NCBI GenBank assembly: GCA_021613535.1
Contig: CP075495.1
Span: 4,154,001-4,218,000 of the forward strand
DNA length: 64,000 nucleotides
Source: Adineta vaga
Taxonomy: Eukaryota; Rotifera
Direction of reading: 5' to 3'
Shown: positions 36,701-47,100 of the stretch, in pieces
Position numbering within the stretch: position 1 is the first letter of the stretch
Layout of the letters: every line of letters starts with the position of its first letter
Made by a program: the position numbers and the translations under genes
Notes under the pieces: model-generated
Seen by the model: the letters and a program-made list of their open reading frames with translations, nothing else
Databases searched by the model: none
Told to the model about the DNA's origin: nothing

Positions 36701-37755
36701 ACCATCGAGACTTTTCAAAAGTGTCTACTGTAGAAGAATTCTCTGATAATATTTCTGTTTTATTGACAATTTCAGTATGAGACAAAACTTTGTAGATGAG
36801 TAGTTTTTGTTAGAGTACTTACCGAATTTCTCTTATACAACATGATGCAATTGTTTTCAAAACAAACCGAAATAATTTATCATTATTTGTAAGAATATAA
36901 TCGTGAATGATTTGAAGATATGTCCAATCGATTTGTTTTGGATTATTAACCTAAATTCAAAATATTTTTATCAAATATCACAAACTAACTTTTGTTTCAT
37001 CATACCAATGTCAATGTTTGTATCATATAATCAAAACTCATATAAAATTTCGAAAAAAATGCATTTATCAGATCACTATCAGACTTTTCTTCATCAATTA
37101 AATTTCTATCAATCATAAATTTAAAAACTCTGTTAAACTTAAGACAAATTACTTACTGGAAACTTTCACAATCATAAATCTTTAATGGCATTGTTGCTGC
37201 TAAGATCGGCAATGACGTTACCGAAGTGAGATTCTCTTTATTCATCTGTAAATAAATAGACATGTTGAATAATAATCTTGAATATTCGTGCTTACTTGTT
37301 CAGTTGTTTGTTGTTGTTGTTTATTTGCAATCGGTGGCATTTTCACATTTGAAACTGTTTGATCGTGTCCATGACGGCTCGTTACTCCGTTGTTATTAGT
37401 AATATTTGGTCGTCGTAGAATAACTCGATTAAATGTCCGATTAAAACGTGAACGAAGACTTGAACCATTTTCACTATTATCGTCTCGTGTTCTTTTCTAT
37501 AATCAGAAATAAAAGTTAAAGTAATCTATTTTCAATAGTTATACTATAGCTATAACTTACATGAAGATCTTGTCTTAATTGTTGTATATCTGGAAGATTA
37601 TTGGGTCGTATGAGAAAGTCTCCACAAAATGGACATAAAATTCTTATTCGTCCGTTACACTGTGGATCAGATTCAATATCGAGTTGACATCGATGACAAT
37701 GTGAAGTAACAGTTGGTATTAAAGCAGACGAGTTTCGACGTATTGAGCTTGCCAT
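33783..37755 (-). CDS. HECTD2: HECTD2 HECT-type E3 ubiquitin ligase with a pair of alternative exons
   Basis: Exons (minus): 37561-37755, 37296-37496, 37157-37245, 37006-37129, 36823-36950, 36374-36416, 36218-36327, 36021-36169, then either 35840-35957 or 35592-35724, then 35360-35456, 35191-35298, 34998-35130, 34684-34943, 34242-34627, 34030-34185, 33953-33973, 33783-33882. Length is 810 or 805 residues (human 776). Conserved blocks: GWWIPCGIRTLALF, FTFCQYPF, VTFVGEHGLDMGGLTKEWF, LVGVLMGLAVYN, FEAFYYGFHSVC, FVTGSDRMPIGG, and the catalytic loop HTCFNQLLLPPYP with Cys about residue 778, exactly 32 residues before the end (GFGIE). HECT ligases pass ubiquitin through this cysteine. The first exon adds a C-x2-C...C-x2-C zinc-ribbon-like unit (CHRC; CPFC) that I do not recall in vertebrate HECTD2. 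Confidence 0.93.
33953..33973 (-). other. 21-bp HECTD2 microexon carrying part of the catalytic Cys codon
   Basis: Flanked by AG and GT(ATG) borders, it encodes LPMSHT plus the first two bases of the active-site cysteine. The last base comes from the final exon. Phases agree on both sides, and the peptide matches the conserved sequence before the cysteine. Confidence 0.85.
35592..35724 (-). other. HECTD2 alternative exon B (mutually exclusive with exon A)
   Basis: 133 bp, enters in phase 1 and leaves in phase 2. Encodes a segment with NCANE, IIPLQEM and LNNVDGERDYFEW, aligning to the same place of HECTD2 as exon A. Donor GTTAGA is weak. Confidence 0.8.
35840..35957 (-). other. HECTD2 alternative exon A (mutually exclusive with exon B)
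   Basis: 118 bp, enters in phase 1 and leaves in phase 2. Encodes NVTNE, LINYHEF and LDGIDIEFEYYLW. Donor GTAGTT is weak. Joining A to B gives a stop after three codons. Confidence 0.8.
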
Positions 37756-37974
37756 ATGAAATTTGTTTTCTTTGATAATAATGACAAGTAAGGAAGCAAT
37801 CTCTACTTTTTCTTCTCACTTTCTCTTCCATTGGTTCGCATTGATATCCAATAATAAATTTACATGATTGACAATAATTTCCTCTTCTCTTTTCTTCTTC
37901 TCTTCACGATTTTCTTATCATTCTACCTATTGATTTAACAAAAATAAGAAAAGTACCTTTATTCAATCGGACGA

Positions 37975-40070
37975 ATGCCGCAAACAATATTAATAAAAGC
38001 ACAATATTTAATTTTACTTAGTTTTTTATTAACATTTCTTGTTATAACAAATGCATTCTATACAAAAAGACAATTCTATCCATCGGTTGTCTATTTAACA
38101 AAATCGAATACAAGTCTTGGAGTAAGAAATCCTTGAATTTTCCGTAAGATAAATGAAGTTTTTCGGTAGGTTTTGTATGTTCAAGCATTTGTATTTACTG
38201 TTTTGTTTGGAAAACTTATTCAACGGATATTTCTCGGACAACTTCGTGCGATTGAAACTGAAGTTTGTAAACAAATACTATATTGTTTTCATCGATCTAT
38301 TTATGTTCTTTTTATTTCTTTTTAAGCATCTTTATGATCGTGCATGGTTTTCTATTACAGAAACATTTTTAGCATTAGCTGTATTTCGTGATGAATTCAG
38401 TTCCCATTTTATAGCTTCATTTGTAATTTTGTTATTTCTAAAATGTTTTCATTGGTTAGTAGAAGATCGTGTAGATTATGTAAGTTAAGATTATTCTCTA
38501 TTTTATACAGAAAAAAAGTAGATTCTGATTTAGATGGAACAAAGTCCTGTACTTGGTGTGACATTTCATGCACGAATTATTAGTAGGATACGAAATATCT
38601 ATGTGTTCGTAAAGGAATGTTTTTATTTCTAGGTCTTCTAAGTGTTTTATTCTTTTTGGATTATTTATTTATATCATCAGCCTATGCTTTTACATCATCG
38701 AAAGGTGCTTCTGTTCAAATCGTTTTCGGTTTTGAGGTATGAAACAAAGAAAAATTACAATATCGAGATATTGATGATTTTTTCATTGTACTATATTTCA
38801 GTATGCTATTCTACTTCTTTCGGTTATTTCTACTGGAATGAAATATATTCTTCATTTCATTGAAATTCGTACCGGTGAACAATGGGAAAACAAAGGTGTT
38901 TATATGTTGTATTCCGATTTAGTCCTTGGATTTACTCGTCTTACATTATATATGATATTTATTGTAGTCATGATGAGAATTCATACATTTCCATTATTTG
39001 CTATTCGACCCATGTTTATTGCCGTTAGGTAAATTTTCTCCACTATGAATATTCTTTCTATATTTTATCTATTAGAGCATTTCGAAAATCATGTACTGAT
39101 GTTTTGGAATCACGACGTGCTATTCAAAATTTAAATACCATGTATCCTGATTTAACAGCTGAAGAACTTGCAAATGTTACTGATACGACATGTATTATTT
39201 GTCGCGAAGAAATGCAAGTACAACAAAGTATAAAACGCCTGACTTGTCAACATGTTTTTCATAAACATTGTTTACGGTCATGGTTTCAACGACAACAAAC
39301 TTGTATGTGTTTTTTATTTCAAGAATTTTTCTTTCTTATGTCATTTATGTATTTTTCAAGGTCCAATATGCCGAACGACTGTACTACAACCTGCAACTCG
39401 TCGACCAACACGAGTCAATGCTCAACCAGCAGCAGCAGCAGCAGCACCACCACCACCGCAAGCACAGGGACAAGGACCCGTAGCCTCCAAATGGAGCTAA
39501 CTCATCGCCATCATCATCTTCTGCTTCAGCATCACCATCTAGTTCAAATATCCCTTTCAGAAATACAACTAATACCCAAATACCTCCTCCAACTACCAAT
39601 ACAATTGGTAGTGGAATCTTTTCACAAATGCCAATAGGTGGTGTGTTTCCTATGGTATTACCACCTTTTGGTAAATAAAACAAAAATTTTAGAAGAAATT
39701 ATCGTGAATGAAATATTTGTTTATTTAGCTTTTCCTCCACCACCATTACCGCCAGCAAATTTTACGGGTATGTCGGAAGAAAGCATTCGGGCAATGGAAG
39801 GAACTGAATTAGCTCATGTTCAAGCACGTATACAGTGTTTACGTAATGTTAGAATACTATTAGATGCATCCATGATACAAATGCAACAATACATGAATAT
39901 TGTATCAACACAAAGGTTTGTTTTTCTTTCTAAAAATCTTTTCTTTGGAGCAGAATTTATCTGTATTTTTTAATAGTAATATGGATAATGGTACTCGTTT
40001 ATTAAGTAATCTTAGTACTGATCTCGATCGAACGTTTCCATCATCCAATCAATCCAATACAACCGCCTAG
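37975..40070 (+). CDS. SYVN1: SYVN1/HRD1 ERAD ubiquitin ligase, with one frame break
   Basis: Ten exons: 37975-38121, 38170-38262, 38327-38479, 38534-38582, 38633-38736, 38802-39028, 39076-39302, 39361-39670, 39729-39915, 39977-40070; about 529 residues. The N-terminal multi-helix membrane part has QFYPSVVYLTKSN, LKCFHWLVEDRVDY, FGFEYAIL and HTFPLFAIRPMF. The RING-H2 domain has CIICREEM, CQHVFHKHCLRSWFQRQQT and CPICR. A Pro/Ala/Ser-rich tail follows, then the conserved helix SIRAMEGTELAHVQARIQCL. HRD1 ubiquitinates misfolded proteins at the ER for retrotranslocation. In exon 8 the RING frame stops at 39500, while the rest of the protein continues in another frame from 39483; one extra base, possibly in the AAA at 39489-39491, explains it. 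It is divergent from HECTD2 with 219 bp between starts. Confidence 0.92.
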
Positions 40071-40470
40071 TAAAGTGTTGCTTATATTTCTATCTATTGA
40101 ATTTTAATAACACTGACTATTTAGATGCCAATGAAAATGATGCTGATAAGATACACTGCCACTTATTAGACTATTATGAAAAAAGGTTATCTCCAAACAG
40201 TAGTGATCAAATTCACAACGAGAGTTAAATAGATATTTATTCATATTCATATTCTAAACAGTGTCCTCTATTCACTTCTACTTAAACCTTTTCTTCTTTC
40301 TCGTTAAACCCTTTGTTCATTGTATATATACATATACGAACAAAAATGTTTCTAAAATAAAATATGAATGAAGCAACTCATCTTTATTGTACAAAGAAGT
40401 ATATACATATATTTATCACTGTTAAATGATACCTGACAGAAAAAATACAAGATATTCTATTGTTAGTAAT
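40071..40470. other. Convergent 3' intergenic region
   Basis: 400 bp between the stops of SYVN1 and the homeodomain-BRCT gene. AATAAAA at about 40356-40362 could serve as a plus-strand poly(A) signal. Nothing else was seen. Confidence 0.5.
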
Positions 40471-41886
40471 TCAAAATTGTTGTTCATGAGCTTCAAATGG
40501 TTGTAAAGCAAATTGAACAATTGATTCAATGATCCATTCAGGATCAAGAAAATATACACCATTTGAACGAGATAATTCAAATAGTTGTTGTTGATTTGTT
40601 GAAACAAATGGACAGAATTCATCACAAAGTACAATGGTTAATATTGAATGATCACTGACTGTCGTTAAAGGAAATGTGTCGAGACTAGAACCATGACATA
40701 ATTGTATCAATGAAATTAATTCAGTTTTAGACTAAAAATAGATCAATAGTTTTCCTTGATATCAAATAAGCGAACATGAACTTACCATTTTATCTTGACA
40801 ACCATCACATAAAATAAAAAATTGACAATTTTGAAATAATTTAACTTGTTTTGCTAATCGACTCTTTCTCATTCCATCATGATATTCTCCAAAAGGGATA
40901 TCACCACGTATTTCATAATTCATTTCATTAACAATTTGATTTTGTTTTAAACATTCATTAATCCATTCATAACTAAGAACATATAAATGACGAGCAATGG
41001 CTTGAAATAATTTCATAGTTAATGGACATAATAATGGTTGTTCTTCATTTCCAATAATCAAATGCGTTGTTGAATCATCAACTTGTTCAGATAATGTCAT
41101 TTGATCAGAATAATTGCTTACGAATTGACGAAGATTCATCTAGAAAGAATGCAAAGAGAAATGTTTTATCAAATGTTTCTCTTAGACTTTTTTTTACATA
41201 CAATTTGTGCATTATTTAAACAAGAATATGCAATAATAATTTCCTTATCAGTCAGATCTATTACTTCGATTGTTTCCTCGTCTGATGAAAATGATAAACC
41301 AAGTATTCTCTTCAAATCGTGTAAATCATCTTCTTCGTTTTGTTTTTGTCTTTTTCCATTAATTTTCACGGGTAATTTATGTTCTTTACGCATTTTTACA
41401 CGAGCATTCGTAAACCAGATAGTGATTTGTGCTGAAGTCATTTTAGTCTTTTTCATTAAAATTTGTTTCTCGTTTTCAGTTGGATCTAAATGTCAAAATC
41501 AAATATATTAATAGAAGAAAAAGTGAGCTACAAAACATACATGGATGATTTTGATGTTCATACAGCCATTGTTTTAAAGGACCTGTAGAATTACGTTCAC
41601 GACCAGTTGTATTAAATAATGTTGATAATTTACAATTTTCTTTAACATTATCTGTCTCCATTGTTGATGTAACTCGATTATCATTGCTACTTGATTCCGT
41701 ACATTTTGTTTCCTTCCCAATTGAATCTGTTTTTCTCAGAATTTTTATGCCCGTTAAGTCATTTTGATCCGTCATTTCACAAGATTGTTGATTGAGCATA
41801 TCGATTAATGATGAACCAGATGATAATACAGAGATATTTATAAATGAATTATTCGATGTTGATAGATCAGAATATTCTGATAGCAT
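40471..41886 (-). CDS. Predicted TALE homeodomain + SUMO-interacting motif + tandem BRCT protein
   Basis: Four exons, 41541-41886, 41202-41485, 40786-41139, 40471-40731; 1245 bp, 414 residues, all phases consistent. Residues 1-95 are Ser/Asn/Thr-rich. Residues about 98-149 form a TALE homeodomain: WLYEHQNHPYPTENEK carries the three-residue loop insertion, and ITIWFTNARVKMRKE is helix 3 with W, F, N and R at positions 48, 49, 51 and 53. A basic stretch (NGKRQKQ) and an acidic segment follow, with a textbook SIM (VIDLT, 190-194). The C-terminal half is a tandem BRCT closest to BRCA1/BARD1: YSCL, STTHLII, CPLTMKLF, LSYEWINECL, YEIRGD, RKSRL, then YFLDPEWIIESIVQF. S203, T251 and K253 align with BRCA1 S1655, T1700 and K1702, the phosphoserine contacts. 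BRCT1 spans the exon 2/3 junction, so HD and BRCT belong to one transcript model. Suggested role: a DNA-bound phospho- and SUMO-reader. Confidence 0.85.
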
Positions 41887-42583
41887 TTTCTTACGAATTA
41901 AAATGTTGATTTCGAATGAATAAGATATCCTAAATTTGCTAGACAATATATATATATATATATAACATCGACTGATGCATCTGACTCAGATATACACTGT
42001 TCAATACAACAATGAAATGCCGACCGTAGTGAAAACGGCGGTCACCGGCAGATATCATCGACGGGCATTATCAAAGATTAGCAATTTCAGAAGAAGAGTA
42101 GCACGGACGGGTCATGACCGTCAGGATAATCATAGCATAACCTGTAAATGAGATTTGTCTTGCTAGGACTATGATTTGTATCAATCATCTCTATTCATAG
42201 AATCCTTTATGCATAAGAAGAATTACTTCTTATCGTATTTAAATGTTGTATGTTGAAATCAGTGGTTTTTCATTTCCAGAACCTGTTCCGAGTGAATTCA
42301 TGAATGAGAAATCTCTTCATATTACTGATTAATCAAAATAATTCTCTTCTATATTTGATACTATTCGTTGAATGAAATAAGATGAAAAGGAACAATTAAT
42401 TGATGAAACATGATAATGGCTAATTGGTTCATCTACTTGGGTTATATGTCACATAACAGAACATATCTTTGATTAACTTTTCATACTTAACAAGATGATC
42501 TATTTTAATCTAAATTGGCTTTCCACTTCGATAAGAATAAAACTGTTCGAAAATAGTTCCATTTTCAGTTCGAAATTAAAAAA
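41887..42583. other. Divergent intergenic region with TA tract and GC-rich patch
   Basis: About 700 bp between head-to-head genes. A (TA)n tract lies at 41946-41964. A locally GC-rich patch at about 42018-42126 contains short inverted repeats: GACCG at 42022 with CGGTC at 42038, and GACGG...CCGTC around 42105-42122. A TTTTCAG acceptor at 42567-42568 precedes the next start by 15 bp. Confidence 0.45.
41946..41964. repeat. (TA)n tract
   Basis: Perfect alternating TA just upstream of the homeodomain-BRCT gene. Confidence 0.9.
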
Positions 42584-43132
42584 ATGCATCGTTCTAAACA
42601 ATCACGTAAACGTCATCAATCTTCATCTTTTATTAAATTTGTTACTCGTATTCAAAATACATTTTCTACGAAAAATCTTAAATCATCTACTCCAGTTATT
42701 TCACAAATGCAACCAGTTCATCCTGTAAATTCTACTCCTGTAAGTTTTCTACGATGAAAAAATTGTGTCGGTTTTAAAACATGTAATATTTATTTTTAGC
42801 TTCCAACGTTTCCATCATTTTCGAATCATCCACGTTGTCGATTATCACAAATACTTTATGATCCATCACATCAAGTGGAATATTTAAGTGAAATCGAAGA
42901 AAAAACCACTTCGAATTTTTCGGAACAATCACTTGCTGTTGATGATAACGATTCATGTTATGATTCAATGAGTGAACATCGAAATGATCGATTTAATTTA
43001 TCACAAATGAATGTTAGTACGGACGAATTAAATGATCGTGAATCTAAACAAATGAAATTACTTAAATTACCTTATTCATTGGAAAAAGCTCGTTTCCATT
43101 CAACTGCTATCAATGATACAGGCAATTTCTAA
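42584..43132 (+). CDS. Unrecognised 162-residue protein
   Basis: Two exons, 42584-42739 and 42800-43132, joined by a 60-bp GTAAG...TTTTTAG intron; 489 bp. The N-terminus is strongly basic (MHRSKQSRKRHQSS), followed by SFIKFVTRIQNTFSTKNLK, a Ser/Pro/Asn-rich middle and an acidic region around DDNDSCYDSMSEH. No signal peptide, membrane helix or known domain is visible, so it is probably disordered, perhaps nuclear given the basic start. Support for it being real: a clean phase-0 intron, an acceptor-like AG 15 bp before the ATG, and codon use like that of its neighbours. I do not recognise a family. Confidence 0.6.
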
Positions 43133-43680
43133 ATTGTGTTCTTGAATTTTTTGTTTTGTCTCAGAATATTTATTTATTCATAATAAATTATTTCTTTGAT
43201 CCCAGGGGTCAGTTGATTAGAATAGAAATCGATTTTCTCTTGTGAAAAAGTAAAATTATTTGATGAAAAGCACAATTCCAGAGACGTTTTTATTTATAAC
43301 CAGTGTTAAATAACCGTTGAACGGTGTCATATGTAACGATTATTGATTAATGTTGAGGGAAAGGATGGAATGAGTTTGAGAGAGAAAAATGATAGGCAAG
43401 GCATGTGATTATGAAATAGAGAAAGATCAAAGGAATGATACATGAGCAGAAAGGAAAAATATGCTGATGATCAGAAATTAATTGTATCACTTGAATGATG
43501 GAATAGTTCATGAACAATTCTTAAGTGATTGTTTTCATACGTTTTTACTGATACAGTGGAAGAAACCGTAATAGACATTATTGTGAAAAAATTGTGTTAA
43601 GAATAAAATGGTTCTGATGTGAACGTATATTCAATAGATGTCTGTCAACTAGTGACATAGGATACTGATTGGTTCTAATC
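43133..43680. other. Intergenic region upstream of FBXO22
   Basis: 548 bp; the early part holds AATAAATTA-like poly(A) signals for the upstream gene. No coding signal was seen. Confidence 0.45.
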
Positions 43681-45084
43681 ATGGAAACCGATGACTCATT
43701 GCTATTGGTACAGAGTTGTTCTGTCAGTTTACTATATAACTCAATCCTTGTCAGATCGATGGAGGAGCATGTTGCTGATGAAGATGACAAGGTCGATGCC
43801 TCTGTATCATTGCTATCAGAAAGTTTTTTAACTTCCGTTTACGATGTTACTCGTGGAATCTTTCGTCATTTACCTGTTCGTTCAGTTGATTCTTGTTCAT
43901 TAGTATGTCAATCATGGGCACAAGTATCTCGTTTAACTAAATCACATCGTCGTACCATTCATGCACTAACTTATCCTCCGAATCCATGTTCAACAACAAC
44001 AGTATGTTCAAATCTTTTATACGATTTCGATCAATATATAATTTCGTATATAAATAATATTGTATGGTCAATTCCAACATTAGCATTAGTTGTATCAACG
44101 AATATTTTAGCAAGTAAAGGTTTTTATTCATCCCCGAATTCTCCCTCGCCATCGAAACATACCGAAATAGGCAATCATACACGAATTACTGAACGTTTCG
44201 ATATATCTCAAGCATTATCAAGACATTTAAATAAATCATGTAAAATGTTAATGATTGCTGCTGACGGAATTATTGCATCAACAGAGAATAATCAATCGAA
44301 TGAAATTGAGTCAGGTAATCGATATTTACTAAATTCGAAATTGTTTTGTTTTCATTTGAATTATTTTTCTTCTTCTTCTCAAGATGATGCAATTGGAATC
44401 TTATTTTTTCCACATTTTCCTTCTGATGTTCTTGGAATTTATCCATTTGAAATACCATCCAATGCTCAAATTTCGTCGGATATGTCTCGTGCTGAATTAC
44501 ATCGTTTTCTTGGTTCAGTACCCGATGATGTTTCTATTCGATGTGTTATTTTTTTCTTTGTTCAACGTCAGTCTCACGCTGTTGATTGTATAAAAAAATT
44601 ACTCGAATATTATTCATCCGAAATTGCCATTATCGGTGGTTTTGTTGACAAATTTAATTATGATGATCGACAAATTCATTCAACACGAACATCATATGAT
44701 GCATGTGGAATTGTGATTACCGGAGATAAAAAACGCTTACATATTGGAGAGATTCTATTAGAAAATGATATACGTACACGTGAGCAAATACATGATAAAT
44801 TAAAAAAATTAAAAACGTTAGAAAGTGATCATTCTATATCATTTGCAATACAAATCAGTTGTATTGCACGTGGTTCGAATTATTATAATGATGAACAGAA
44901 TGTTGAATGTTCCGAGTTCCGAAAATTATTTCCCAATACACCATTAATTGGTGTATTTGGGAATGGTGAACTTGGACATGATTATTTACCAAATACAAAT
45001 CCGATAATGACAAAACAAGCAACTGGAAAAAATTTATTTCGAGGTTATTCATCGGTATTTACTTTGATCTCTTTACATCTCTGA
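43681..45084 (+). CDS. FBXO22: FBXO22-like F-box / FIST-domain protein
   Basis: Single exon, up to 467 residues from the first ATG; an alternative in-frame start at 43760 (MEEHVADEDD) would give 441, nearer the human length of 403. An F-box lies at the N-terminus (VTRGIFRHLPVRSVDSCSLV, then SWAQVSR). It is followed by a FIST-type sensor domain: DDVSIRCVIFFFVQRQ, IAIIGGFVDKF, CGIVITGDK. The conserved ending is CIARGSNYY, FRKLFPNTPLIGVFGNGELG, matching the FBXO22 GFFGNGEIG signature. FBXO22 is the substrate receptor of an SCF ubiquitin ligase that targets KDM4A, methylated p53 and other proteins. It is notably intronless in a gene neighbourhood full of short introns, so retro-copying is conceivable. 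BLZF1 starts 155 bp downstream on the same strand. Confidence 0.9.
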   Translation: METDDSLLLVQSCSVSLLYNSILVRSMEEHVADEDDKVDASVSLLSESFLTSVYDVTRGIFRHLPVRSVDSCSLVCQSWAQVSRLTKSHRRTIHALTYPPNPCSTTTVCSNLLYDFDQYIISYINNIVWSIPTLALVVSTNILASKGFYSSPNSPSPSKHTEIGNHTRITERFDISQALSRHLNKSCKMLMIAADGIIASTENNQSNEIESGNRYLLNSKLFCFHLNYFSSSSQDDAIGILFFPHFPSDVLGIYPFEIPSNAQISSDMSRAELHRFLGSVPDDVSIRCVIFFFVQRQSHAVDCIKKLLEYYSSEIAIIGGFVDKFNYDDRQIHSTRTSYDACGIVITGDKKRLHIGEILLENDIRTREQIHDKLKKLKTLESDHSISFAIQISCIARGSNYYNDEQNVECSEFRKLFPNTPLIGVFGNGELGHDYLPNTNPIMTKQATGKNLFRGYSSVFTLISLHL

Positions 45085-45233
45085 ACAGTATTTTTTACAG
45101 AGAAGATTTATATATATATATGTACATATTGACATGATTTGTTTTGGTTTTTTTCTTCTCATTTTGTTTCGATTGTATAGTAGCAATATAATCAAAATAG
45201 TTTCGTTTTCTTTATTTGAAAAATCTTTTTTTT

Positions 45234-45235
45234 AG
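45234..45235 (+). promoter_or_regulatory. Candidate splice acceptor ahead of BLZF1 start
   Basis: TCTTTTTTTTAG ends four bases before the ATG at 45240, within the 155-bp gap after FBXO22. Confidence 0.45.
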
Positions 45236-45239
45236 ATAT

Positions 45240-47100
45240 ATGAGTTCGAATAGTCCGGTGGGGAATATAAACGTCCACATAAACATTTAAATTACATTCC
45301 ATGGGAACCAAATCGAGCAGCAGTATCAAGGATAGAACAAACTAAACCTGTTCGATCAATGCCCGAACAATCAATTTCAACACAATTATATCGATATCAA
45401 AATACGAGTAAATCTCCATCACCAACTACGATGATGGGAAAAGAAACGATCAATACTGGAAATCGAATTAAACCAACAGCAACTGTCGAACCATTCCAAG
45501 CATCGATCAATGTCGATGAAATCCTTTATGGTATCAGGTGAGAAATGATAAGATCATATCTATGGTAGCAAACAGAAGTATGCCGCATACTATTCTGTCA
45601 TTTATTGATAGGAACATTTGTCGATTTAAAATTACTCTAGTTCTCTACTATAAAATTATCGTTGTCAGAGGCGATGTCTATTGAATATAGACTTGAGAAA
45701 AAATAACGCATTAACTTATAAATATACTGAAATACTATGAGAGAATACAACTATGATTTCAATTGACTTTTTGTTTTTGAGATTTTTCTCGTCATAACAA
45801 CACACTTAATAGGAAAGAATAGAATAGGAACAGCTGTTGCCAAGACATTCAAGATTTTGAACTTAAGATAAATGTGAATATGTGTCAATGGATCTTTGAT
45901 TAGGTCTCCAAGTCCAACAAATCACATCTCTACAGATTTGAATCTCTCCAGTGATCAACAAGAACTTAAAAATGAATTAGAACGTACTCAAGAAGAAAAT
46001 GCTGCTCTTAAACAACAACTTGAAATTCAAACACAAGTACGAATGATCTTAGAAAAACGAATATTCACAAACATTAACATTCTTCTTTTTTTAGGTTAAT
46101 GGTGAACTGAAAAAATTGTTGGTTGCATCGGTTGGAACAGATTTTCAATATCGATTAGAACGACTTCTTCGGTAAATTTTCTATTCATTGATGTCTTGTA
46201 GAAAAAAAAGCAATATATATATTTCGTTTTTGTAGAGATAAATCTCGTTATGAACTTGAAATTCAAGTTTTAACAACAAAAATCAATGATTTACTTGAAG
46301 AAGTTGAAAAACTGACAATTCAATGCGATATTCATCAAAGTAGATCAGCAGCAAGCCGGTAATATTTTCATAAGAACATTAACATCATTGAATAAAAATC
46401 TTCATTACTCTTCTCTTCTTGTAGAGTTTTGATTGACGAACTGAATATGCATAAAAGTTTATTGAATGTTCAATATAATGATTGTTCAAATGTTATACAA
46501 CGTTTACTTGCTGAACGTTCTAAAATAGCCAAAGAACTTATTCAAACTCATAGGTAAATATATCTTTCATTTCATACAGATCTAACATCTTCCATTTATT
46601 TTAACTAGTTATTTATCATTATTAAATGAAGTAGCTTTAAAACATACTCACAAACATCTATCTGTTTCACCTAAATTTGATTTAATTCAACTTTCATCTT
46701 ATTTACAAATATTAGCATCATCATTATATACTTATCTCAAACAAAAAGTTTTTCATCAACAAAGCAATCAACGACAAATGAGTATACAATTAGAATTGAC
46801 AGAAACGGAAACTTGTGCACTTGAAGTAGATATTTTTTTGCCAATTTATATTGAAGAATATTTGATTTTGATCGATAAATTTAGGTTTTACAAAGTCATA
46901 CATTAGTCTCGTCATTACAGACTTCAAATAATTCTATTGAAAAAAGTTTTAATAATATTGAACAATTAGAATCAATGATTAATCGTTTGAAATTAGTGAA
47001 CAAAAAAAAATCTCATGAACGTTTTCATCCAACAACACGTTATGAAAATTTAACATTAAATTGTTGTCGTGATTGTTCAGGAGAGATTCATATTGTTTAA
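45240..47100 (+). CDS. BLZF1: BLZF1/golgin-45, with one frame break
   Basis: Eight exons: 45240-45537, 45904-46036, 46095-46171, 46236-46358, 46425-46553, 46609-46825, 46885-47100 with one base missing near 45260 (seven listed exons are those supported; the count includes a possible 5' noncoding exon). About 397 residues. The middle is coiled coil (LSSDQQELKNELERTQEENA), followed by the conserved LKKLLVASVGTDFQYRLERL and the C-terminal HERFHPTTRYENL-LNCC-DC-GE, which is diagnostic for golgin-45. That protein binds GRASP55 and Rab2 and helps stack the Golgi; its C-terminal end is the PDZ ligand and carries a Cys pair. The start frame (MSSNSPVG) ends after 16 codons; adding one G to the G4 run at 45260-45263 joins it to GEYKRPHKHLNYIPWEP. 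The first coding intron is 366 bp, unusually long here. Confidence 0.87.

Noticed and set aside
36481-36780. Plus-strand open frame inside a 406-bp HECTD2 intron
   Set aside because: Hydrophobic random translation of AT-rich intron; no support.
39361-39637. Third-frame Ser/Thr-rich translation across the SYVN1 repeat region
   Set aside because: It is the out-of-frame reading of the Ala/Pro repeat; the RING frame and the downstream conserved frame are the coding ones.
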